A stretch of DNA of 64,000 bases from JBFLYC01 sp040756735 (GCA_040756735.1 JBFLYC010000003.1:124001-188000), one strand, 5' to 3'; shown: positions 41,357 through 50,541, counted from the stretch's first letter. Translations and numbers: made by a program. Notes: generated by a model from the sequence alone, not told the origin.

Positions 41357-42097
41357 CTATTCTTCAGTTATTTCTTCTTCATCTTCTTCTTCGTCGTCTT
41401 CGCCATCATCAGTTGACTCTTCATCTTCATCATCATCTACTTCCTCATCATCTTCTTCAGTATCCAAATCATCTTCTGGGGCGCCTTCATCCCCTTCTAA
41501 ACCTTCGTCAACCTCGCCCTCTTCACCTTCGCCTTCACCAATAATTATGCCATTTTCAAGGCTGTAATCTACCCTATTCCCCAAAGCCTGGGAAATAAAT
41601 CTCAAGGGAACAAAAGTCCTATTGCTGATGAGTTGAGCGGGCACTTCCAAAACAAAGTTGTCTTCATCACCCTCGGCATTGATAACAGTTACTTCCATAC
41701 TGTCCAAAACCAGTATGATTGTAATTCCATCTCTTGACATAGTAATTGTTTTAGTTTCACTGTCCCATTCCACGTCAGCGCCCAAGCCGTTTGCAATTGC
41801 CCTAATAGGAATTAAGGTGCGCCCTTCTTTAATAACAGGAGGCACATCAAACTTTAGCTCCTTGCCCTTAATCATTATTTTTTGCTCAAGTTTTTGGAAT
41901 TTTGCTTCTTCTCTAGCTTCTTTTGCTTCTCTAGGTTCTCTAGCTTCCTTAATCTCTGTTTTTGCTTCCTGCTTCACCTGTATTTTTTCCAGGACCTTTT
42001 CTGGGGGACCTCCCTTTGCCATTACTGCCCCGGCAAAGGAAAAAACCAAAATTAGAACAAGCATCACAATTAGCATCCGCCTAACCTTTTTGTACAT
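41357..42097 (-). CDS. Copper-amine-oxidase N-domain-like (stalk) secreted protein with acidic tail, riboswitch-controlled
   Basis: About 246 residues from ATG 42097 (AAGGAG upstream). A signal peptide (about 8-27) is followed by a charged coiled coil (KQEAKTEIKEAREPREAKE). A stalk domain pair follows (GRTLIPIRAIANGLGADVEWDSETKTITM; NRTFVPLRFISQALGNRVDYS), which in Clostridia binds cell wall or builds surface layers. The last 55 residues are almost all Asp/Glu, likely binding cations. The GEMM-I riboswitch in its leader (42161-42238) puts it under c-di-GMP, as with the surface island 15 kb away. Confidence 0.87.
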   Translation of the reverse strand: MYKKVRRMLIVMLVLILVFSFAGAVMAKGGPPEKVLEKIQVKQEAKTEIKEAREPREAKEAREEAKFQKLEQKIMIKGKELKFDVPPVIKEGRTLIPIRAIANGLGADVEWDSETKTITMSRDGITIILVLDSMEVTVINAEGDEDNFVLEVPAQLISNRTFVPLRFISQALGNRVDYSLENGIIIGEGEGEEGEVDEGLEGDEGAPEDDLDTEEDDEEVDDDEDEESTDDGEDDEEEDEEEITEE

Positions 42098-42160
42098 CTT
42101 GTTTTCCACTCCTTTATTGTTTTTGGTCCACCTTCCTCCTGAAAGTACGAAAACACTTTC

Positions 42161-42238
42161 AGCAACCTGGCGGTCATAGCCTGTACAGCCTTAGACCCAT
42201 GGCTTTGCGTCCCTGCCTTTCGGTCAGGTTTGCCTTTT
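42161..42238 (-). ncRNA. c-di-GMP-I riboswitch D, before the stalk-domain protein
   Basis: Minus-strand GGCAAACCTGACCGAAAGG, CAGGGACGCAAAGCC, GGGTCTAAGGC and ACCGCCAGGTTGC match GEMM-I. It is followed at once by a CTGAAAGT/ACTTTCAG hairpin next to a GAGGAAGG sequence. That hairpin is a plausible expression platform. Confidence 0.92.
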
Positions 42239-42332
42239 TAGGTGTATCTGTTAATATATACGACATATTTAATTAAAATTTGAGGGTATTTTGGCATTTT
42301 TTTCCCAATTAAATATTAAATTAAATCCTTCA

Positions 42333-42445
42333 CTATATTTTGAATCTGCTTACAGCCTCTTTTACATCCTGAGCCAGCCTGCAACATGGTCTGCTACACC
42401 GGAAGACTCTTCAGCAATAGCTGCTATTCCAGCTTTTCACGGACC
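42333..42445 (-). pseudogene. C-terminal remnant of a methyl-accepting chemotaxis protein
   Basis: The minus strand reads IAAIAEESSGVADHVAGW and, after a frameshift near 42375, AQDVKEAVSRFKI to a TAG at 42333. This is the very end of a chemoreceptor signalling domain (AIAEESS...LKEAVSRFKI type). Nothing upstream on this strand continues it. It lies just before riboswitch D. The rest of 42446-42639 holds a 10-C run and a GGGGGACACAC element but no gene. Confidence 0.7.
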
Positions 42446-42528
42446 AGTTGGATATACAGTTGGGTTTCATCTCTATACATATTCAAGGCTGTTATTTGTC
42501 TTTCTTTACATTAACTATACTCAAATAT

Positions 42529-42538
42529 CCCCCCCCCC
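42529..42538. repeat. Poly-C run of 10
   Basis: An uninterrupted run of ten C in an AT-rich intergenic region, about 100 bases before the small Cys-containing gene. Confidence 0.9.
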
Positions 42539-42639
42539 TACTTCCCTTTCATGTATTAACTTTGTAATATCCAGATGCTGCCTTGAATAATTTATAACAT
42601 CAGAAAACTAATTATTATGAAAAAGGGGGACACACTTGT

Positions 42640-43119
42640 ATGAGCAATGATAAAGAAATGGAGAAAAAACTGGAGAAAGGTATAGACATTGATGCAGAAA
42701 CACTGAAGGCTGATTGTTTTCCAATAGAAACCTGCGAAACAATCGAAGGCAATGTTACAAAACCCATTCAAATTGGCAAAAACATTAAGGTATGTGAAAT
42801 TAAAGCGGATATAGAGGTAAACAGGAGAAAAACCGTGAGGCTATGGGGTCAGGTGAAAGACTGTAATGGAATACCTGTAAGATGCGCTTTGGTTAAGTTG
42901 GTTAGAGAAATCACCCTGGGCAAATACTCTAGATATATAGGTATTGCTCATACCATTACCGATTGTTTAGGTTTTTACCAGTTTGAGATAGGTATTCCAG
43001 AAGGTGACGAAAAGCCCAAGTATAGAGTTATAGCCGGCAAAGCGGCAACAGGAAAAGAAATCGAAATCAAGGACCTGGAGTGTGATCCATGCAAAGATAG
43101 CTGCCCATACGTGAAGTAA
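42640..43119 (+). CDS. Small Cys-containing protein with a carboxypeptidase-regulatory-like (Ig) fold
   Basis: A 159-residue soluble protein. Cysteines occur at the N-side (ADCFPIETCETIEG), middle (KVCEIKA, QVKDCNGIPVRCALVKLV, TITDCLGFYQFEIG) and end (LECDPCKDSCPYVK). The centre VRLWGQVKDCNGIPVRCALVKLV...GFYQFEI has the pattern of CarboxypepD_reg repeats (GxVxDxxGxPVxxAxVxL). No signal peptide is seen. Cys-rich proteins of this kind in Clostridia may be spore-coat or cross-linked shell components; this is inference. It starts right after a GGGGGACACAC element that may supply its ribosome site. Confidence 0.65.
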   Translation: MSNDKEMEKKLEKGIDIDAETLKADCFPIETCETIEGNVTKPIQIGKNIKVCEIKADIEVNRRKTVRLWGQVKDCNGIPVRCALVKLVREITLGKYSRYIGIAHTITDCLGFYQFEIGIPEGDEKPKYRVIAGKAATGKEIEIKDLECDPCKDSCPYVK

Positions 43120-43136
43120 TACCCCAGTTGGCGCTC

Positions 43137-44078
43137 TTATGTTTGAAAAGCCTTTTCTTTTTTTGTTGGTTCCAGTTTTTTCATGAAACTGGTTTTTGAA
43201 ACAGAATAAATCAACAGGGCCGTCCAAATAAAGCTAAAACTTAGCAAATGTATTTTGGTAAAAGGCTCATGAAATACAAAAATACCTAAATAAAGGTTTA
43301 TGGTTGGAGCGATATACTGCATAAATCCCACCATTGACAGCTCCACCCGTTTTGTAGCATTAGCAAACCATAAAAGAGGGGCAGCAGTGGCTATACCTGC
43401 GCCAAATAAGGCAATAACAACAGGCATGGAAACAACGCCAATAGCCCCTGTCCCTTGAATTTGTTTGAAGATAATAAAAGCTAGCGCAAAAGGAGCCACT
43501 AATGCCGTTTCTATGGCGAGCCCTGGGAGCGATTCTACTTTAACAAGTTTTTTAGACAAGCCATATAAGGCAAAGGATACAGCTAGAAAGAGCCCCAGCC
43601 AGGGAATTCTACCATATTGCACAGTCATAATAATGACGCCTATGGATGCTAATCCTATAGCCACAAACTGCCAAAAACTGCACTTCTCCTTCAAGACAAG
43701 AATCCCCAGGGTAACAACAACTAAAGGATTTATGTAATATCCCATGCTAACTTCAACAACATGGCCTGAGTTTACACCCCAGATGAAAATACCCCAATTA
43801 AAGGAAAGTATTATTGAGCTAATAAAAATAGGGAACAGCAGTTTACGGTTCGTGAGTACACCCTTCAAGGATGAGAACTCTTTGGTAAACAGCAATATGA
43901 TAGTTACAAAAACAAGAGACCCAAATATCCTGTGGGCTAATATTTCAGTAGCAGGAATCTGGTCCAGCATCTTCCAATATAAGGGCAAAAACCCCCAGGT
44001 AGTGAAGGCCAGTAGCCCGTAGGCTATTCCCATGGCACGGTTTGGGTCATTAGGTGGTATTATTTTCTGTTGCTTCAT
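43137..44078 (-). CDS. rarD: RarD/EamA-family membrane transporter
   Basis: A 313-residue membrane protein with about ten helices. Family landmarks: GIAYGLLAFTTWGFLPLYWKML, EILAHRIFGSLVF, NWGIFIWGVNSGHVVEVSMGYYINPLV and LSMVGFMQYIAPTINLYLGIFVFHEPF, all typical of RarD rather than other EamA proteins. Its transport role is not settled (chloramphenicol-sensitivity protein by name; drug/metabolite superfamily). It converges on the Cys-rich protein. No partner genes are adjacent. Confidence 0.92.
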   Translation of the reverse strand: MKQQKIIPPNDPNRAMGIAYGLLAFTTWGFLPLYWKMLDQIPATEILAHRIFGSLVFVTIILLFTKEFSSLKGVLTNRKLLFPIFISSIILSFNWGIFIWGVNSGHVVEVSMGYYINPLVVVTLGILVLKEKCSFWQFVAIGLASIGVIIMTVQYGRIPWLGLFLAVSFALYGLSKKLVKVESLPGLAIETALVAPFALAFIIFKQIQGTGAIGVVSMPVVIALFGAGIATAAPLLWFANATKRVELSMVGFMQYIAPTINLYLGIFVFHEPFTKIHLLSFSFIWTALLIYSVSKTSFMKKLEPTKKEKAFQT

Positions 44079-44168
44079 AAGAATCGCTCCAAGTCTTAGA
44101 CTGTTAATACTTTGGGAAAAGCTTTAGACTAATAATACCACCAATATATGCAAACTTAAATCAAAAAA

Positions 44169-44187
44169 ATCACCCTGCGAGGGTGAT
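44169..44187 (-). terminator. Hairpin with T run on the minus strand
   Basis: ATCACCCT/AGGGTGAT stem with a 3-base loop followed by TTTTTT on the minus strand. It lies upstream of rarD, where no minus-strand gene ends, so it may belong to the adjacent repeat or insulate rarD. Confidence 0.55.
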
Positions 44188-44220
44188 TTGACTATTTTTC
44201 TTTTTCAGCATCTTTCCGCA

Positions 44221-44270
44221 GGGTGACAGGGGGGGGGGGGGTGACAGGGGGACGGTTCTCTGTCACCTAG
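44221..44270. repeat. GTGACAG palindromic element with a 13-G run
   Basis: GGTGACAG, then 13 G (44229-44241), then GTGACAGGGGGACGGTTCTC and CTGTCACC, forming an inverted repeat. This GTGACAGGGGGACGG-type palindrome resembles REP-like elements of Clostridia. Nothing coding is seen from 44079 to 44476. A GCCAACAA/TTGTTGGC hairpin lies at 44391-44411. Confidence 0.75.
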
Positions 44271-44476
44271 GCTAATTTCTTAAGAATAATAATTTACACC
44301 AGTCGTGTTTACTTAACCGAGTTTAATAACTATAATGAAAGGTAGTGAGTCTAAATAAGTACAATTTCCTACAAGCATGAAATCTAACGGGCCAACAATC
44401 TGTTGTTGGCCTGTTGCATAATTCTTCAAAAAAGGGCAGGAACCAGACAAGAGACAACAAAGGGGGAAATACACTG

Positions 44477-45877
44477 GTGAATTCTGAAATAATGGGCAAA
44501 TTGGAAAAAATAGTCGGCAGGGATGATGTCCTAGTCAGCCGCCTTTCTTTGGAAATGTACGCATATGATTCTTCCCCCTTCATACACTTGCCGGAAGCAG
44601 TGGTATTTCCGAAATCAACTGCTGAAGTCTCTGAGATCATGAAACTAGCCAATAAACACAACTTTAAGGTTGTGCCACGGGGTGCGGGAACCTGCCTTAG
44701 TGGGGGTGCGGTACCTATTTACGGCGGCATTGTTATGGCGCTAACCAAAATGGACAAAATCCTTGACATAGATATTGTTAATGAAACTGCCCTTGTTGAA
44801 TCAGGAGTTATAAACCTCCGGCTCCAGCAAGCTTTAGACCCCTTGGGCTATATGTTTGCTCCAGACCCAGCTAGTCAGAAGGTAGCTACTATAGGCGGCA
44901 ATGTGGCCGAGTGTGCCGGGGGCATCAAGGGGGTGAAATTTGGTGTTACCAAAGAACATGTGCTTGGCATGGAAGTGGTTCTGCCTACTGGGGAAGTTGT
45001 AATGCTGGGCAAACTTGCTGGCAGCAGTTTATCTCCAAATCTAATGGGTATTTTTAATGGGTCTGAAGGTACCCTTGGCATTATTACCAGGGTTCTTGTA
45101 AAGTTAACCAAAAAACCTGAAGATGTCAGGACTATGATGGCTGTCTTTGCCAGCCTTGATAAAGCCGGAGAAACAGTATCCACAATTATCTCCAGGGGAA
45201 TTGTTCCCACTACCCTGGAAATAATGGACCAAACTTTAGTTAAAGCTGTAGATGATTTCTTGAATCTCGGACTGCCAAGAAATGCTGAAGCATTGCTGCT
45301 TATTGAAGTAGATGGCCATGAAATTGAAGTTGACAGTCAAATAGAAACCATTGTGGAAATTTGCCTGGAAATGGGAGCTGCTGGTTATAAAAAAGCAGAA
45401 AACAGTGAAGAACGTGAAAGCCTCTGGCTTGCCAGGAGGTCTGGAAATGGGGCGTTAGGAAGAATAAAACCCGCTTATATGGTTCAAGACATTACTGTCC
45501 CTAGAAGCAAACTGCCGGAGATGTTCCGTCTGATTAACTCCATTGGCAAGAAATACAGCATTACAATAGCTCAAATGGCCCATGCTGGTGATGGCAATTT
45601 GCACCCGCATCTGCTTTATGATCCTGCCGATCAGGAAGAATACCACCGGGTAGAGTTGGCCAGCGAAGAGATATTCAAGGCTGCCCTTGACCTGGAAGGG
45701 TGCCTTACGGGTGAGCATGGAATTGGCATGGAAAAACTGAAGTACATGTCTTTGGCCTTCAGCGAAGATGACCTGGCTTTCAAGTCTAAAGTAAAAAAAA
45801 TCTTGGATCCCAACATGATTTTGAATCCAGGCAAGGTATTAAACTTTGGACCGGATACCCTTAAAGGAGATGCATAA
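44477..45877 (+). CDS. glcD: FAD-linked glycolate/D-lactate dehydrogenase subunit GlcD
   Basis: About 466 residues from GTG 44477, with AAAGGGGG upstream. The N-terminal FAD_binding_4 domain has VVPRGAGTCLSGGAVP and ATIGGNVAECAGGIKGVKFGVTKEHVLGMEVVLPTG. The C-terminal FAD-oxidase domain has the metal-binding HAGDGNLHPHLLYDP and LTGEHGIGMEK. It oxidises a 2-hydroxyacid such as lactate or glycolate with GlcE and GlcF. glcDEF are tightly coupled (1-base gap, then 4-base overlap). The following LarA-like remnant favours lactate as substrate. Confidence 0.93.
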   Translation: MNSEIMGKLEKIVGRDDVLVSRLSLEMYAYDSSPFIHLPEAVVFPKSTAEVSEIMKLANKHNFKVVPRGAGTCLSGGAVPIYGGIVMALTKMDKILDIDIVNETALVESGVINLRLQQALDPLGYMFAPDPASQKVATIGGNVAECAGGIKGVKFGVTKEHVLGMEVVLPTGEVVMLGKLAGSSLSPNLMGIFNGSEGTLGIITRVLVKLTKKPEDVRTMMAVFASLDKAGETVSTIISRGIVPTTLEIMDQTLVKAVDDFLNLGLPRNAEALLLIEVDGHEIEVDSQIETIVEICLEMGAAGYKKAENSEERESLWLARRSGNGALGRIKPAYMVQDITVPRSKLPEMFRLINSIGKKYSITIAQMAHAGDGNLHPHLLYDPADQEEYHRVELASEEIFKAALDLEGCLTGEHGIGMEKLKYMSLAFSEDDLAFKSKVKKILDPNMILNPGKVLNFGPDTLKGDA

Positions 45878-45878
45878 G

Positions 45879-47066
45879 ATGATATGCTTACATGATCTAT
45901 ATACTCTACATGAAGAAATTAAACAAGAGATACCGGCCTTATCCCTGGAAATTAACAAGGGTGAACTGATTGTATATCCGAATAATAATCAAGAGATGGC
46001 TTCTTTCATAAAGTATTGCAATGAAAAAAAAATACAGGTAATTCCTGCGGGCAGCAGAACCATATTGGATAACCTTCGCCACGGAAGTAATATTATTCTT
46101 TCAACTGCCCGGATGAACAGAATAATTGAACTGGCTAAAGAAGATCTGACAGTGACCGTGGAAAGCGGCATACAAATAAAGGAACTTACTGTATTTCTGA
46201 AGCAATATAATTTTATACTCCCAGTGAGTTACCAGGATAAACCTGCTTCAACCATTGGAGGATTACTGGCACGGGATGCAGGAGGCCTGGAGGAATATAA
46301 TCATGGCGCTATCAGCGATTATGTTCTGGGGTTGGAGTTTGTCGCTCCCACAGGAGAACTTATTAAAACAGGGGGCAAAACTGTCAAAAATGTCAGTGGT
46401 TATGATTTTACCCGCTTCTTTGTCAGGAGTTGGGGAAGCCTTGGAATCATAACTAAAGCTACTTTTAAACTTAAACCTGTTGCTGAAGAAAAGTGCCTGC
46501 TTATTTCTTTATGTAAAAACCCTATAGAAGCATTAGAAATAATGGAAAAAGTCTTTAGACAAAAATTTTCGGCAGTCACCTTTTTGGGAATGCCTACGGA
46601 CTATCTGGGGATTTCCTCTGGGGAACCCTATGTTGTTTTATTTGTCCTGGCAGGCTCAAAAATGGTCGTAACCAAACAAACTGAAGATTTATCAAAAATC
46701 CTTAAAGTAGACAAACAGGTTGCAGGCAGGGACGAGGTTGATAAATCCATAGAGAAAATCTATGCTGCTTTAAGAAGCTTGCAGTTAATTGATTATTCTC
46801 TGCAAATGGACAGAAAATGGCTTTTTACCCAGGCTGCAAAGCTTCTGAGCAGCTTGGACAACCAAGGAGTAAAGCACATCTTCATAGATGCAGGAAGAGG
46901 CCAAATTGAGATTAAATCAAAGCAACACTTACCGGAATTGGCAGACTATCTTAAACAGACCATGACAGCCCCGGATATCTTATATACAAAGCTCAAGAAA
47001 TCCTTGGATCCTAACCACATCATGGCTGTTGAAAATCCCTGGCTTGCGGAGGTGAACAAAATATGA
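45879..47066 (+). CDS. glcE: FAD-binding subunit GlcE
   Basis: About 395 residues from ATG 45879, AAAGGAG upstream. The FAD_binding_4 fold has IPAGSRTILDNLRHGSNIILS, ASTIGGLLARDAGGLEEYNHGAISDYVLGLEFVAPTGELIKTG and the VKNVSGYDFTRFFVRSWGSLGIIT segment typical of GlcE. The C-terminus is shorter than GlcD. It starts one base after the glcD stop and overlaps glcF (ATGA). A role in the same membrane-associated dehydrogenase is expected. Confidence 0.91.
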   Translation: MICLHDLYTLHEEIKQEIPALSLEINKGELIVYPNNNQEMASFIKYCNEKKIQVIPAGSRTILDNLRHGSNIILSTARMNRIIELAKEDLTVTVESGIQIKELTVFLKQYNFILPVSYQDKPASTIGGLLARDAGGLEEYNHGAISDYVLGLEFVAPTGELIKTGGKTVKNVSGYDFTRFFVRSWGSLGIITKATFKLKPVAEEKCLLISLCKNPIEALEIMEKVFRQKFSAVTFLGMPTDYLGISSGEPYVVLFVLAGSKMVVTKQTEDLSKILKVDKQVAGRDEVDKSIEKIYAALRSLQLIDYSLQMDRKWLFTQAAKLLSSLDNQGVKHIFIDAGRGQIEIKSKQHLPELADYLKQTMTAPDILYTKLKKSLDPNHIMAVENPWLAEVNKI

Positions 47067-48325
47067 TGACAAAAGTATTAAAATGCAATAGATGTGGATT
47101 TTGCCAGGATGTCTGCCCCACTTATTCAGTGTCCAAAAGGGAATACGATGTAGCCAGGGGGCGCATTAGGCTTGCTCGCCTAGTTACCGAAGGTAGTTAC
47201 CAATGGGGTACATATCAAGAATTGGAAGACCACATTAAAAGCTGCTTGCTGTGCAAAGCTTGTGTGGCAAACTGCCCTTCCACTGTTTTAACCGACCAGA
47301 TAATGATGGAGGCCCGAGCAAAAATTAATGCAGCCAAAGGTTTTTCAACTTTCCATAAGCTTGTCTACAGGGGCATGCTGTCTGATCAAAGGAAGCTAAG
47401 AAGAATCTCCGGCCTGGCACGTTTTTACCAGCACAGCGGCGCCAGGAAGTTGGTACAAGGAACAAGGATATTAGGTATAGTAAAAAAACTCAAGAGGATG
47501 GAAGCCATATTACCTGATTTGCCCCAGAAAAATTTTAGCCAACAAGCTCCTGCAGTACTAAAAACCCTTGTTAAACCAAAGTATAGAATAGGCTATTACG
47601 TAGGATGCGCTACTAATGCTTTTTTCAGCCAGGTAGCTGTAGCAGTTACAAAAGTCCTGCAGCACTACGGCTGCCAGGTTTATATACCAGAAATCCAGTG
47701 TTGCGGCGGTCCCCACCAAAGTGCAGGGGATTTTGAGGAAGCTAGACGTCTTGCTAAAATCAACATTGACAAAATTAGCGAGCTGTCCGTTGATTATATA
47801 GTAACAGATTGCGCTACTTGCGGCAGTACAATCAAAGAATACAGCAGCCTGCTAATGAATGACCATGAGTATGCCAGGAAGGCTATACATGTCAGCAGCA
47901 AACTTGTTGATGTAAACGACTTTATCTTAAATCATTTTGAAATTTCCAATTTAAATCCGGTTAATATTAAAGTAAGTTATCATGATCCATGCCATGGCAT
48001 TAGGGGATTAAAAGTTAGCCGTGAACCCAGAAGGTTGCTCAAGCTGATACCTGGGTTGGAGTTAACAGAAATGAAGCAGGCTGACTGGTGCTGCGGAGGA
48101 GCTGGGTCTTACTGTTTTACCAATCCACAATCATCTGAGAAGATTCTGGATTTAAAAATCATGAATTTCCAAAAAACCGGCGCCGGCATTTTGGCTACCT
48201 CCTGCCCTGCTTGCATGATGCAGCTTGGTTATGGGCTTAAAAACCATGCAATTAATGCTAGAGTACTCCACCCCATGCAAATATTGCTTCAGGCCATTGA
48301 GGTGAATTCAAATGAGAATAAATAA
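47063..48325 (+). CDS. glcF: Fe-S subunit GlcF with two CCG domains
   Basis: A 420-residue protein. Two 4Fe-4S motifs at the N-terminus (CNRCGFCQDVCPTY; CLLCKACVANCPST), then two cysteine-rich CCG domains (YYVGCATNAFF...IQCCGGPH; HDPCHGIRGL...WCCGGAGSY), which in this family carry further clusters and pass electrons to quinone or a heterodisulfide-like site. It overlaps the glcE stop by four bases. Its last codons overlap the start of the LarA-like remnant, so the racemase was part of the operon. Confidence 0.93.
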   Translation: MMTKVLKCNRCGFCQDVCPTYSVSKREYDVARGRIRLARLVTEGSYQWGTYQELEDHIKSCLLCKACVANCPSTVLTDQIMMEARAKINAAKGFSTFHKLVYRGMLSDQRKLRRISGLARFYQHSGARKLVQGTRILGIVKKLKRMEAILPDLPQKNFSQQAPAVLKTLVKPKYRIGYYVGCATNAFFSQVAVAVTKVLQHYGCQVYIPEIQCCGGPHQSAGDFEEARRLAKINIDKISELSVDYIVTDCATCGSTIKEYSSLLMNDHEYARKAIHVSSKLVDVNDFILNHFEISNLNPVNIKVSYHDPCHGIRGLKVSREPRRLLKLIPGLELTEMKQADWCCGGAGSYCFTNPQSSEKILDLKIMNFQKTGAGILATSCPACMMQLGYGLKNHAINARVLHPMQILLQAIEVNSNENK

Positions 48326-48999
48326 ACTTCCCAAAATGTTCCGAATCAGCCAATCTTTCAATAGCATGTGGGTTGAAAATGTTGAGTTGGAGATCAGCGA
48401 TGGCATTAAAAAACATGAAAAATTGATCAGCCCGGGTTCTAAGATAGGTATAGCTGTAGGCAGCAGGGGAATATACCAATTAAATAGAACTGGATGTACT
48501 TGTAGTAAGCAATATGGGGAAAAACATTAGTGGTGTTGGTATTGACCCAAATATTACCGGTAGATTTCTAATCAGAGGGCAAAGAGATATTGAAGATATA
48601 TCCATCTATCGCATAGTGTGTTTAGACCTAACCGATGAAAGCCATCACAATGCACTAGGTGTTGGTATGGCTGATGTAATCACAAAAAGGCTCTTTGACA
48701 GGATTGACCTCGAAATAACCTATGCAAATGTCATTACTTCCGGTTTCTTAGAAAGAGGCTTTATCCCTATCATTCAGCCCAATGACAAGCAAGCCATCCT
48801 CACTGCTTTATCCTGCTGTAATCGGAAGTTAACTTTTGCCAATGCTAGAGTTGCTTTTATCAAGAATTCGCTGGAAATTAATGAACTCCTCCTGTCGGAA
48901 GCTTTACTTGTAGAAGTACAGGATATGCCGCATATTAAAATTCTGGGAGAAGAGCCGATACCTTTCGACCAGGAAGGTAATATGCTTTTACAGTGGTAA
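48312..48999 (+). pseudogene. LarA-like (nickel-dependent lactate racemase family, DUF2088) gene with internal deletion and frameshift
   Basis: From ATG 48312 the first 50 residues end in SPGSKIGIAVGSRGIYQLN, the LarA N-terminal nucleotide-loop region. Then the frame is lost. A second frame, from about 48482, reads ELDVLVVSNMGKNISGVGIDPNITGR and the family C-terminus (ALGVGMADVITKRL...TYANVITSGFLERGFIP) to TAA 48999. Around 200 residues between them are missing, including the His-rich Ni-cofactor region. Downstream ATG 48514 could give a 161-residue stub. Adjacent glcDEF suggests a former lactate racemase partner. Confidence 0.82.
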
Positions 49000-49079
49000 T
49001 AAAGAATAATATCATTTATCATTACAAGTACAGGCGCTTTCACAGGCATTAGTATTTTTTCGGATTTCAGGTGATAGCC

Positions 49080-50177
49080 ATGAAACTTGCTGTAAAACTT
49101 TTATTAATAATGGTCCTGCCCTTCACTATCCTGGCAGTGAAACTGATTTCAAGGGCACCTAATAGTGTTGAAGAGATCTATGTTCGAAGAATCTACCCCG
49201 TAATTGCATCCCTTTTAAACACCGTCAATGGGTTGCTCCCCTTTTCCCTTGCAGAGATTATCGTGCTGCTTTTCTTTGCTGCTATAGTCGGCAGTATCAT
49301 CAACCTGTTGGTTCAACTAATAAGAAGGCCTTGGTACAGGCGTAAGCTCATTGTGAATTATGTGCTAAACTTATTTCTTGCCATAAGTCTTATTTATGCA
49401 GGCTTCATTTTTTTATGGGGACTAAATTACCACCGCTTACCCTTTTCCACCATTACACAGCTTGAAACTGGGGACGCATCGTTAGAAGAGTTAATCGCCT
49501 TAAACGAAACCCTGATACTGCGTGCTAATGAACAGCGCCTCTTAGTCCAAGAGGATGAAAACGGTGTAATGCATCTCCCTGCAGGCATTAAGGATGTTTT
49601 TAGAAGAGCAGATAAAGGGTATGAACAGGCTGGTGTGTATTTTCCCGCTTTAGCAGGCAGCTACAGCCAGCCAAAGGGTATTTTGCTTTCTCCTTTAATG
49701 GCCTGGACAGGGATTTGGGGAGTCTATTTTCCTTTTACAGGAGAAGCCAATGTTAATACTGCAATTCCCCATTCCATGCTCCCTAATATTACGGCACATG
49801 AAATGGCGCATCAGAGGGGTTTTGCCCGTGAAGATGAAGCAAACTTTATTGCCTATTTAACTGCCAGTATGCACCCAGATTCTGACTTTCAGTATTCCGG
49901 AACCCTGCTTGCCCTGATGCATTCCATGTCTGCCCTGGCCAGACAGGATAGGGATAAATACTATGAGTTAAGAGACAAGTACAGTGATGGGGTCAGGAGA
50001 GATTTGCATCATGTTAATGAATTTTCCAGGAAGCACGATAGTATTATCAGTGAAATTTCCGACAGAATAAATAACGCCTACCTCAAAGCAAATGCTCAAC
50101 GAGATGGCGTTAAAAGCTACGGCAGAATGGTTGATTTGCTCATTGCTTACCACCGGTCAATTCCACTCGAGGATTGA
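49080..50177 (+). CDS. DUF3810-type membrane zinc metalloprotease
   Basis: About 365 residues from ATG 49080 (AGGTGAT upstream; a GTG 9 bases earlier is an alternative). Three N-terminal membrane helices (about 5-20, 45-75, 100-120) precede an extracellular domain with the zinc motif HEMAHQRGFAREDEANF (HExxH plus a downstream Glu), as in DUF3810. A region with HLPAGIKDVFRRADKGYEQAGVYFP is also typical. The substrate is unknown; the family includes proteins of envelope maintenance. Single gene. Confidence 0.86.
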   Translation: MKLAVKLLLIMVLPFTILAVKLISRAPNSVEEIYVRRIYPVIASLLNTVNGLLPFSLAEIIVLLFFAAIVGSIINLLVQLIRRPWYRRKLIVNYVLNLFLAISLIYAGFIFLWGLNYHRLPFSTITQLETGDASLEELIALNETLILRANEQRLLVQEDENGVMHLPAGIKDVFRRADKGYEQAGVYFPALAGSYSQPKGILLSPLMAWTGIWGVYFPFTGEANVNTAIPHSMLPNITAHEMAHQRGFAREDEANFIAYLTASMHPDSDFQYSGTLLALMHSMSALARQDRDKYYELRDKYSDGVRRDLHHVNEFSRKHDSIISEISDRINNAYLKANAQRDGVKSYGRMVDLLIAYHRSIPLED

Positions 50178-50182
50178 CCGGC

Positions 50183-50398
50183 TTAAGTAAACCTGCTTAT
50201 CAGCCTTTCCAGATAGACAGATTTCATCTGCTCGCTTGCCTCAAATCCCCTGATGGATTTTACTGAAGGGCTGACATAAGTAAAATTCAGATCCATATCT
50301 AAAACAAAAAAAATATCCTGGATGTTATCAGCTAATAGACGGTACTTTTTCTGACTATCCTCAAGGGCCTTTTGACAGTGTCTACAATATTTTTCCAT
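50183..50398 (-). pseudogene. Truncated PAS-domain sensor fragment
   Basis: A good AGGAGG site and ATG open a 71-residue frame: a Cys-containing start (MEKYCRHCQKALEDSQ), then the first part of a PAS fold (YRLLADNIQDIFFVLDMDLNFTYVSPSVKSIRGFEASEQM). The sequence departs from the family after EQMKS and stops, so the output domain (kinase or GGDEF) is gone. It converges on the DUF3810 gene with 5 bases between stops. Confidence 0.7.
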
Positions 50399-50496
50399 TT
50401 TCTCCTCCTAGAAAGTACGCTGCAGTCATGTATATTATTCCATTTCCTAATTTCGACATTTTTTATTTGCCCTGCTTGTTGATGGGCTTTGAATAA

Positions 50497-50527
50497 CAAA
50501 AAGGCCAACCAGGAAAAATCTGGTTGA
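50497..50527 (-). terminator. Terminator after rubrerythrin
   Basis: An interrupted GTCAACCAG/CTGGTTGGC stem with a T-rich loop is followed by CTTTTTGTT on the minus strand, 15 bases after the rubrerythrin stop. Confidence 0.8.
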
Positions 50528-50541
50528 CTATTTATCATGCA

